From ZC4RG35 sp040878345 (GTDB taxonomy: Bacteria; Actinomycetota; Acidimicrobiia; Spongiisociales; ZC4RG35), in assembly GCA_040878345.1 (NCBI GenBank), contig JBBDML010000018.1, positions 62,001 through 126,000 of the forward strand: a stretch of DNA of 64,000 bases, read 5' to 3'. Each line of letters starts with the position of its first letter. Positions within the stretch are counted from its first letter, which is position 1. Under the pieces are notes generated by a model. That model did no database searches. It was not told where the DNA came from and saw only the letters and a list, made by a program, of their open reading frames with translations. The position numbers and the translations under genes are program-made. Shown here one piece after another: positions 57,723 through 64,000 of this stretch.

Positions 57723-57760
57723 ACCTTAGGACCCGCCGGCTAAGAGACGGTAAACCGTCT
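57723..57760 (-). promoter_or_regulatory. HtrA promoter: -10 box and 16-bp palindrome
   Basis: TAAGGT (57723-57728, minus strand) lies 6 nt before the ATG at 57716. AGACGGT-aa-ACCGTCT (57745-57760) is a perfect 16-bp dyad, and TTGACA abuts and partly overlaps it on the minus strand. It looks like an operator for a stress regulator. Confidence 0.55.
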
Positions 57761-57783
57761 GTCAAGAGGAGATAAGGCCGAGG

Positions 57784-59013
57784 TCAGACGACAGAGGGCA
57801 CCGGGGGCCTGACACCGATCCTGTGACCCGTCGCCGGGTCGAAGAAGTGGAGCTTGGTGGTATCGACCACCAGCTCGACCCGGTCGCCGGTCTTGACGTG
57901 GACGTCGGGGCTGACCCGGGCGATGAAGTTGGTTTTGTCCCCGAGGTCGGAGGCGTCGCGTCCGGTGTCGGCGAGCAGCTCCTCGATGTCCGGCGTCACC
58001 ACCGGGGCCCGGTCCACAGTGAAGTGGATGTAGGTGTCGGCACCGAGCATCTCGGTGACGTCGACACTTGCGGCCAACGTCCGATCCGGGGCCGGGCCGG
58101 CGACGGAGGCGGCCTCCATGTTGTTGGGGCGCAGACCAATGACCAGCTCCTCGTTCATCCGGTTCTCGATCCCCGGGTGAGCGTCGAGGGCCCGTCTGTC
58201 GACCCGGAGGCGCCCGTTGGCGAGCAAGGCGTATACCTGGTCGCCTTGGGCCTCGAGACGCCCATAGGTGAGATTCATCGCAGGGCTCCCGATGAACCCG
58301 GCCACGAAGAGGTTGCCGGGCTGATTGAAGAGCTCGGCCGGCGGTCCCACCTGCTGCAGGTTGTAGGGGGCGCGCGCCGAGACAGCCCGAAGGACCGCAA
58401 CCCGGTCCCCGAGAGTCATCGCCTCCACCTGGTCGTGGGTCACATAGACGGTGGTGGTGCCCAGCCGGTTGTGGAGACGCTCCAACTCGGCGCGCATCTG
58501 GACTCGGAGCTTGGCGTCGAGATTGGAGAGGGGCTCGTCCATCAGGAACGCGGCCGGCTCCCGGACGATGGCCCGACCCATGGCCACCCGCTGGCGCTGG
58601 CCTCCAGAGAGCGCCTTCGGCTTGCGGTGGAGGAAGTCCTTGATCTCGAGGATATCGGCAGCACTCTCCACACGGCTGGTGATCTCGTCTTTGGGGAGCT
58701 TTCGCAACTTGAGGCCGAAGGCCATGTTGTCGAAGACCGACATGTGGGGGTAAAGGGCGTAGTTCTGGAACACCATGGCGATGTCTCGGTCCTTGGACGC
58801 CAGGTCGTTGACCACCCGGTCACCGATCTTCAGGGTCCCCTCCGAGATGGTCTCCAAACCGGCGATCATCCGCAGCACGGTGGACTTGCCGCATCCCGAC
58901 GGCCCGACCAGCACCAAGAACTCACCGTCCTCGATCTGGAGGTTTACCTCGCCGACCGCCCGGGTCCCATCGGCGTAGATCTTCCCCAGTCCTTCCATGG
59001 TTATCGAAGCCAC
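57784..59013 (-). CDS. Sugar ABC transporter ATPase (MalK/MsmX/UgpC type)
   Basis: 409 residues. Walker A GPSGCGKST, Q-loop MVFQNYALYPHM, signature LSGGQRQRVAMGRAI, Walker B FLMDEPLSNLD, H-loop THDQVEAMTLGDRV, then a C-terminal TOBE/OB regulatory domain (from about residue 235). It powers the permease pair encoded upstream in the same operon. The second of two adjacent GTGs (59013) is preferred, AGGAGG 5 nt upstream. Confidence 0.93.
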   Translation of the reverse strand: MASITMEGLGKIYADGTRAVGEVNLQIEDGEFLVLVGPSGCGKSTVLRMIAGLETISEGTLKIGDRVVNDLASKDRDIAMVFQNYALYPHMSVFDNMAFGLKLRKLPKDEITSRVESAADILEIKDFLHRKPKALSGGQRQRVAMGRAIVREPAAFLMDEPLSNLDAKLRVQMRAELERLHNRLGTTTVYVTHDQVEAMTLGDRVAVLRAVSARAPYNLQQVGPPAELFNQPGNLFVAGFIGSPAMNLTYGRLEAQGDQVYALLANGRLRVDRRALDAHPGIENRMNEELVIGLRPNNMEAASVAGPAPDRTLAASVDVTEMLGADTYIHFTVDRAPVVTPDIEELLADTGRDASDLGDKTNFIARVSPDVHVKTGDRVELVVDTTKLHFFDPATGHRIGVRPPVPSVV

Positions 59014-59043
59014 CACGGCCTCCTTTCGAGCATGGCGCCGAAC

Positions 59044-60693
59044 CTAGTCGGGCGGTTGCTTCCGTGCCGGGCCCGGCCCCATGGGGGAGATGATCAGCCC
59101 CTCGTGTGGCTCGAGGCTGATCGAGCCGGTCACCTCGGCCTCTCGGTTCGGGTGAAGAGTGGAGAACACCACGAATCCATGCTCGACCGCAACCCGATTG
59201 GGCACATCGGCGAAGTTGATGACCACGGTCATCCCCTCATCCTCGGTCTCCCTCCTATAAGCCAGGGTCTGCTCGTCGGAGGCGGGATCGGCCATGAATG
59301 AGCCTCGTCGAAGGGCCGGCGACCCACGACGGATGGCCAGCAGGCGGCGGTACATGTTGAGCACCGAGCCCGGATCGCCCAACTCGTGGTCCACGTTGAC
59401 GGTATCGCTTCGTTGGCCAAGCGGCAGCCACGGGGTGACCCCCTCGGTGATGAACCCGGCTCCGGGGCCGGCGGCCCACTGCATCGGGGTCCTTGCCCCG
59501 TCGCGACCCAGGGACGAGATGTGGAACCCCCAAGGGTCCCGCGCCCGATCCGCCGGGATCAGGGTCTGCTCCATGCCCAGCTCGTCTCCGTAGTAGAGGA
59601 ATGGGGTTCCCGGGAGGGTGAGCAGGAGTAGGGCAGCCAGGCGCTCATGGCCCTTGGGGAGTCGGGTAGCCAGCCTGATCTCGTCGTGGTTCCCCAGGGT
59701 CCAGTTGGGCCAGGCCCCTGGCGGTAGATGCCAGAGCACCGCTTCGATGGTCGCCCGGAGACTGGGGGGATTCCAATCGGAGGCCATGAGATGGAAGTTG
59801 AAGGGCATGCTCAGCTCATCGAGCTCGGGGCCGTAGTACGACGCCCACTCGGGCAGGTCGAAGAGATGGACCTCGCCGATGGTCATCGCGTCCCGCCCGT
59901 ATGAGTCGACCACCTCCTGAAACCGCCGATGAGCCTCGTGGACGTCGGGGTGCCCATAGTCGTAGATGTGAATGAAGGAGTCGTACTCGCCCATGTCCTT
60001 CCACGGGCGCTGGTAGTCGTCGGGGGCGGGCGGGTTGTCCCGCTCTTCGGGGTCCTTCATCATCTGGTGGGCGGCATCGACCCTGAACCCGTCGACACCG
60101 TGATCCATCCAGAACCTGACCACGTCGAGCATCGCCTCGACCAATTCAGGGTTCCGCCAGTTCAAGTCGGGCTGCTCGCGGAGATAGGTGTGGCGGTACC
60201 ACTGGCCCGTGTTGTAGTCGAGGCTCCACGCCGGCCCCCCGAAAACGCTCAACCAGTTGTTGGGCGGATCGCCCTCTCGGCCGTCTCTCCACACGTACCA
60301 GTCCCGTTTCGGGTTGTCACGACTCGAGCGTGAGTCGAGGAACCACGGGTGCTGATCGGAGGTGTGGTTGAGGACATAGTCCACGATCACTCTCATCCCG
60401 CGCTCGTGGATGGCTTCGATCAGGCGGCGAGCGTCCTCCAGGTCGCCGAAGACCCCGCCCACGTCGCAGTGGTCGGATACGTCGTAGCCCCAATCCCGCA
60501 TCGGGCTCCGATAGAAGGGCGAGAGCCACAACGCATCGACGCCCAGGTCCTCGGAGAGGTAGTCGAGCCGGGTGGTGATCCCCTGCAGGTCGCCGAACCC
60601 GTCGTCATTGCTGTCCTGAAAACTGAGCGGATAGACCTGATAGAAGACTGCCTGGCGCCACCATTCGTCGCCGTGATTCCTCAGTCCTGCCAT
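59044..60693 (-). CDS. GH13 alpha-glucosidase / oligo-1,6-glucosidase-like
   Basis: 549 residues. The GH13 regions are present: DYVLNH (I), GFRVDAAHQ (II; nucleophile D206), IGEVHLFD (III; acid/base E274) and LGNHDEIR (IV; D337), plus VYPLSFQDSNDDGFGDLQGI, typical of GH13 subfamilies that act on short alpha-glucosides (sucrose, isomaltose, trehalose-like). No signal peptide, so it hydrolyses imported sugars. Start is ATG 60693; TTG at 60720 is an alternative. Confidence 0.92.
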   Translation of the reverse strand: MAGLRNHGDEWWRQAVFYQVYPLSFQDSNDDGFGDLQGITTRLDYLSEDLGVDALWLSPFYRSPMRDWGYDVSDHCDVGGVFGDLEDARRLIEAIHERGMRVIVDYVLNHTSDQHPWFLDSRSSRDNPKRDWYVWRDGREGDPPNNWLSVFGGPAWSLDYNTGQWYRHTYLREQPDLNWRNPELVEAMLDVVRFWMDHGVDGFRVDAAHQMMKDPEERDNPPAPDDYQRPWKDMGEYDSFIHIYDYGHPDVHEAHRRFQEVVDSYGRDAMTIGEVHLFDLPEWASYYGPELDELSMPFNFHLMASDWNPPSLRATIEAVLWHLPPGAWPNWTLGNHDEIRLATRLPKGHERLAALLLLTLPGTPFLYYGDELGMEQTLIPADRARDPWGFHISSLGRDGARTPMQWAAGPGAGFITEGVTPWLPLGQRSDTVNVDHELGDPGSVLNMYRRLLAIRRGSPALRRGSFMADPASDEQTLAYRRETEDEGMTVVINFADVPNRVAVEHGFVVFSTLHPNREAEVTGSISLEPHEGLIISPMGPGPARKQPPD

Positions 60694-60727
60694 GCCGGTC
60701 CCCGAGGCTAGGGCGGTCAATGGCCGT

Positions 60728-61591
60728 CTACGGGTAAGGGGGCGGCTCGGAGAGGAGATAGCCGCCGATCATGGGGAGGATGTCCTGGCCCTCGATGTCG
60801 GCCACCGATAGGCCGCCCACGAATGCGTAGGAGTACCCGTGAACCACCACGCCATGCCCCCGTTGGCTGACCCGCCCGTCACCGGTCATCATGTCGTTCG
60901 CCGAGTTGCCCACGATGGAGCAGTTGCTCATGTCGCCGCAGAAGTAGGCGCTCCCGGCCGAGTGGGAGACGGAGTTGCCCTTCATGACCCCGTCCGACAT
61001 CTCGGTGATCACAACCCCTCGGGCCGTTGAGCCGGTGACCGTGTTATCCCTGAAGGTGACATGGGAGACATGGGCCACCAGACCCTCGAGGACCGGGCCC
61101 TCGATGACACAACCGGAGACCACCGAGGGTGGTCTCGAGTCCGAGTTGACGATCTCGACACCTTGGGGCATCGATGCCCGCAACGAGGCGACATGACAGT
61201 CGGTGATCATCACCTCCGAGTCCTGGACGTGGATGCCGTGCCACAGGGCCTGTGTCACCCGGACCCCATCGAGCTCGACGTCCTCCGATCTCCTGACATC
61301 CACCCCGGAGCTCCCCCCTTCGATGGCAAGGGCACGGATGACCACGCCCGTGGTGTCCTTGATCGTCACCGCAGGCATGGCGTCGGGGGCGCTCACCACC
61401 ACCCCATCTGCCCCGATCAGGGTGAGGGGTTTTTCGATGATGATCGGACCCTGGTATCTGCCGGGCTGCAGCTCGAGGACCGCCCCCGGCTCGGCACGGT
61501 AGATGGCCCCGGCGAGGTCGCTGCTCACCGCGGTGGCTCCCGAGCATGCCACCGCCGCCAGGGCGAGGCCTGCCAGGAGCCAGACCCTCAC
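60728..61591 (-). CDS. Lipoprotein with right-handed parallel beta-helix (NosD-like)
   Basis: 287 residues. Lipobox AVAC (C18) is followed by a region predicted as stacked beta-helix coils: PLTLIGADGVVVSAP, VTIKDTTGVVIRALAIEGGSSGVDVRRSEDVELDGVRVTQ, VMITDCHVASL, VTFRDNTVTGSTARGVVITEM and GNSVSHSAG. Such NosD/CASH folds bind or cleave polysaccharides. Encoded between a permease and GH13 gene, so it may bind surface glycans for the sugar system. GTGA overlap with the permease. Confidence 0.82.
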   Translation of the reverse strand: MRVWLLAGLALAAVACSGATAVSSDLAGAIYRAEPGAVLELQPGRYQGPIIIEKPLTLIGADGVVVSAPDAMPAVTIKDTTGVVIRALAIEGGSSGVDVRRSEDVELDGVRVTQALWHGIHVQDSEVMITDCHVASLRASMPQGVEIVNSDSRPPSVVSGCVIEGPVLEGLVAHVSHVTFRDNTVTGSTARGVVITEMSDGVMKGNSVSHSAGSAYFCGDMSNCSIVGNSANDMMTGDGRVSQRGHGVVVHGYSYAFVGGLSVADIEGQDILPMIGGYLLSEPPPYP

Positions 61592-62484
61592 TTGACCGAG
61601 CCCCCCAGCAGACCTGCCTCGAAGTACTTCTGGAAGGCGAAGAAGATGACCAGGGGGAGGATCGCTGAGATGAACACCCCGGGTGAGATGATCCCGATGC
61701 CGCTGGTGAACTCGCCCAACCGATTGCGGAGGAAGAGTGTCATCGGCTCCTGGTCGCTGGCGAAGACCAGGGCCACCAACAGGTCGTTCCAGGTCCAGGT
61801 GAACTGGAAGATGGCGAGCGAGGCGAGGGCGGGAAAGCCGAGGGGGAGTATCACCTTGCGGAAGATGGTCCACTCCCCGGCCCCGTCGATGCGCGCCGCC
61901 TCGATCAGGCTCAGCGGGATCCCGGCGTAGTAGTTGCGCATCAGGAAGATGGCGAAGGGGAGCCCGAAGGCGGTGTGATAGAGCCAGATGGCAGGGAGGC
62001 CGCTGATGCCCAAGCCCCTGAATATGGCGAAGGCCGGGAGCAGGGCCATCTGGAGGGGGACCACCAGCATCCCGATCACGACCAGGAACAACGCATCGCG
62101 TCCCTTGAACGGCATCACCGCGAGGGCGTATCCGGCCATGGCGGCCAGCACTACCGGGATCAAGGTCGAGGGGATGGCAATAGCTGAGGTTGAGATCACG
62201 GCCTCGATCAGGTTCCGGTCGGTGAGGAGGCTCGAGTAGTTGGAAAAGGTGAACTGGGAGGGGTCGACCAGCGCCTGCCACCATCCCGATACCCCGTACA
62301 GCTCGGGCTGGCGGAAGCTGGTCACCAGCAGCCCGATGGTGGGCATCATCCAGAGCAGGGCCACCACGATGAGGACGAACTGGACCACGCCTCTCGAGAA
62401 GAACTTGACCAGCCGGCGAGTGACGGTGAGCTCCTCGACCATGTCTTCCACCGGGGGGGCGGATCGTGGGGCCAGCATCGTCAT
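61588..62484 (-). CDS. Carbohydrate ABC transporter permease (MalG-like)
   Basis: 298 residues, six helices. The EAA loop that docks with the ATPase is IEAARIDGAGEWTIFRKVILPLGFPAL. ATG start overlapping the first permease (ATGA). Pairs with the MalF-like permease and MalK-type ATPase. Confidence 0.93.
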   Translation of the reverse strand: MTMLAPRSAPPVEDMVEELTVTRRLVKFFSRGVVQFVLIVVALLWMMPTIGLLVTSFRQPELYGVSGWWQALVDPSQFTFSNYSSLLTDRNLIEAVISTSAIAIPSTLIPVVLAAMAGYALAVMPFKGRDALFLVVIGMLVVPLQMALLPAFAIFRGLGISGLPAIWLYHTAFGLPFAIFLMRNYYAGIPLSLIEAARIDGAGEWTIFRKVILPLGFPALASLAIFQFTWTWNDLLVALVFASDQEPMTLFLRNRLGEFTSGIGIISPGVFISAILPLVIFFAFQKYFEAGLLGGSVK

Positions 62485-63794
62485 CGGCGGTCCTCGTCGA
62501 GCTTGAAACGGCGGATGTTGAGGAGCATCACCGGGAGGATGAGCACGAAGAGGAACACCGCGATCGCCGAGCCCAAACCCCGGTTGCCGAGACCGGTGAA
62601 GGCCGTGCGCCACATCTCGAGTGCGATCACATTGGCCTCGTCCTGGACCGACCCCGGTGCGATGCCGACGATCAAGTCGAACATCTTGAGGGCGTTGATG
62701 GTCAGTGCCACGAACACCACCCCGAGGACCGGCGTCAGCAATGGGAGGGTGATCCTCCGGAACACCTGGAACTCGGTTGCGCCGTCGACTCGGGCCGCCT
62801 CCTGAAGCTCACGTGGCAGGGCGGCGAGGCCTGATGCGATGACCAGCAGGGCGAACCCACCCCAGATCCAGATTCCGGCGACGATGGCGGCAATGGTGAT
62901 CAGGGTCGGGCCAAGCCAGGAGATGCCACCCCAGCTCCCCTGGAACTCGGCAGGTGGGACCACAGCGCTGTAGGTGCCGGGGTCGAGCCCATCGATCGAG
63001 AACGCCCCGTCGTCCCCACTCCCGGCGCTGCCGACGATCGTCCCGGCGGAGTCGACCACCTGGACCGTCACAGCCGGTACCCCGAGCTCACCCTCCTCGA
63101 CGACGCCTCGCTGGTTGTCGCCCGAACGGATGTCCCGCCACACCACCCCGCTGAGGGTGCCGGCGCCTGCGGCCACCGGGTCGGCGGCCTGGATCGTGCT
63201 CTCAGGCAGGTCTTCAGCCCGGATCCGCAACAGGCCCAGCCTGACCACACCGCCATCCGCTCCGATCTCGACCGTGGTGCTCAACCCGCCGTCACCGAGG
63301 ATCACGTCGTCGGTCGACGGGGCTGTCCCCTGCAGGTTGCCAGGCGGGTTGATGATCGCCGCCGGGACGTTGAGCAGGGCGTTGATCGCCCCCCGACTCG
63401 GATCGGTCTCGTACATGATCCGCCAGATGATCCCCGAGGAGAGGATGGCGATGGCCGCCGGCATGAACAGGATGAGACGAAAGGCGGTCCTCCACCTCAC
63501 CCGCTCGGAGAGAACCGCCAGCACCAGGCCGGTGGTGGTCACGAGGACCGGGAAGACGATCACCCAAATGAAGCTGTTGCGGATGGCGATGCGCATCCGC
63601 TCGAAGCGGAACATGTCGACGTAGTTCTGGAACCCGACGAAGTTGCGACCTGCCGAGTCGTAGAAACTGTCGTAGACGGTCCTGATCGCAGGCCACACCA
63701 CCAATGCCAGAAGCACCAGCACGGCAGGTCCGAGAAACAGCAGCGCGACCCCGAACCGGGCCCCTCGTTGTTTGGTGGCTTCGACGCTGGTCAC
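62481..63794 (-). CDS. Carbohydrate ABC permease (MalF-like) carrying an extracytoplasmic SdrD/Cna-B-like domain
   Basis: 437 residues against about 300 for the family. TM1 (16-38), TM2 (75-97), TM3 (104-125) are normal; the EAA loop is ELQEAARVDGATEFQVFRRITLP. Between INALLN (residue 142) and WLGPTL (293) there is an extra ~150-residue region outside the membrane. It contains LSGVVWRDIRSGDNQRGVVEEGELGVPAVTVQVVDSAGTIVGSAGSGDDGAFSIDGLDPGTYSAVVPPAEF, the SdrD B / Cna-B type beta-sandwich pattern. GTG start; ATGA overlap with malG. Confidence 0.88.
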   Translation of the reverse strand: MTSVEATKQRGARFGVALLFLGPAVLVLLALVVWPAIRTVYDSFYDSAGRNFVGFQNYVDMFRFERMRIAIRNSFIWVIVFPVLVTTTGLVLAVLSERVRWRTAFRLILFMPAAIAILSSGIIWRIMYETDPSRGAINALLNVPAAIINPPGNLQGTAPSTDDVILGDGGLSTTVEIGADGGVVRLGLLRIRAEDLPESTIQAADPVAAGAGTLSGVVWRDIRSGDNQRGVVEEGELGVPAVTVQVVDSAGTIVGSAGSGDDGAFSIDGLDPGTYSAVVPPAEFQGSWGGISWLGPTLITIAAIVAGIWIWGGFALLVIASGLAALPRELQEAARVDGATEFQVFRRITLPLLTPVLGVVFVALTINALKMFDLIVGIAPGSVQDEANVIALEMWRTAFTGLGNRGLGSAIAVFLFVLILPVMLLNIRRFKLDEDRR

Positions 63795-63855
63795 TCGCGC
63801 TCCCCGAGGTGTCGGTCGGGGGTGGTCCAGGCCACCCCCAACCGATCGGTTCACA

Positions 63856-64000
63856 TCAGCCGCCGAAAGCGGCTGCCGCTTCCGCCTCGAGCTCGGTGAG
63901 GATGGCGTCGACGTCCCCCGGGTTCTCCAGCCAGTTCTGGAGCTGCCCCCAGATCCCGGCGCCGGCGGTGCCTCCAAGCGCCGCAGGCACCAGGTCGGAG
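63856..64000 (-). CDS. Sugar ABC substrate-binding protein, C-terminal end (cut by window)
   Basis: The last ~48 residues read SDLVPAALGGTAGAGIWGQLQNWLENPGDVDAILTELEAEAAAAFGG and then stop. The pattern W-x2-LQNWLENPGD-x4-LTELEAEAAA is the usual end of extracellular family 1 solute-binding proteins. The stop is 62 bp before the MalF-like start, so it heads the sugar uptake operon. N-terminal part outside the window. Confidence 0.82.
   Translation of the reverse strand, partial: SDLVPAALGGTAGAGIWGQLQNWLENPGDVDAILTELEAEAAAAFGG

Overview
The window is high-GC, densely packed bacterial chromosome with mostly overlapping genes. It points to the Actinomycetota, and I infer a deep-branching class such as Acidimicrobiia. 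Lineage markers are a WhiB1-type regulator, a DUF3107 protein, a Ku / ATP-dependent ligase pair, a class E-like sortase, an F420-type LLM oxidoreductase, a gephyrin-like MoeA next to a three-helix membrane protein, and many TANNNT -10 boxes 6-8 nt before start codons (leaderless transcription). A 100-N gap flanked by an exact 55-bp duplication shows that this is a scaffolded draft, probably metagenomic.

Layout. 1-5.9 kb: end of Ku, ligase, YqeY, GDPD, a WhiB1-like gene with a CRP-type palindrome, DUF3107, a LysM protein and a soluble glucose/sorbosone dehydrogenase. 4.9-9.8 kb: housekeeping operon tatD-ksgA-ispE-tRNA-Gln-glmU-prs. 9.9-13.2 kb: AbrB-like regulator, rsmI, DUF192, a lipoprotein metalloprotease and an orphan lipoprotein. 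13.2-13.8 kb: a tRNA-Ala whose 3' half is duplicated 490 bp away, enclosing a broken rhodanese gene (scar of an integrated element). 13.8-18.0 kb: plsY-galU-moeA/glp-moaC-SepX/GLPR-like-translin operon. 18-20.1 kb: FmdB, SAF, uppP, DUF2237. 20.1-20.3 kb: tandem structured 62-nt repeats. 20.3-24.0 kb: an unusual aminotransferase-DapB-ThDP enzyme operon. 24-34.5 kb: amino, amidine and polyamine-type catabolism (MFS, ureohydrolase, C45 hydrolase, amidohydrolase, class III aminotransferase, FAD amine oxidase). 34.5-39.8 kb: Fe-S block (Mrp, SufR-like regulator, aconitase) and a TlpA-like thioredoxin. 39.8-52.9 kb: sortase, crotonase, two HD/HD-GYP membrane proteins, GGT, LLM oxidoreductase, HhH protein followed by an rlmN relic, LysM-M23 hydrolase, DUF885, phosphotransferase. 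52.9-56.6 kb: cobalamin riboswitch-controlled btuF-btuC-btuD-cobO. 56.6-64 kb: HtrA protease and an alpha-glucoside-type uptake and hydrolysis operon (binding protein, two permeases, beta-helix lipoprotein, GH13 enzyme, MalK-type ATPase).

How the genes work together. Two transport operons are self-contained: cobalamin import plus adenosylation under a translational riboswitch, and sugar import plus intracellular hydrolysis. The plsY-to-translin operon joins envelope precursor synthesis to a probable Glp/GLPR cell-division module. Mrp, the SufR-like regulator and aconitase form an Fe-S assembly, sensing and client trio. No CRISPR array, intact transposase, integrase or rRNA gene was seen.
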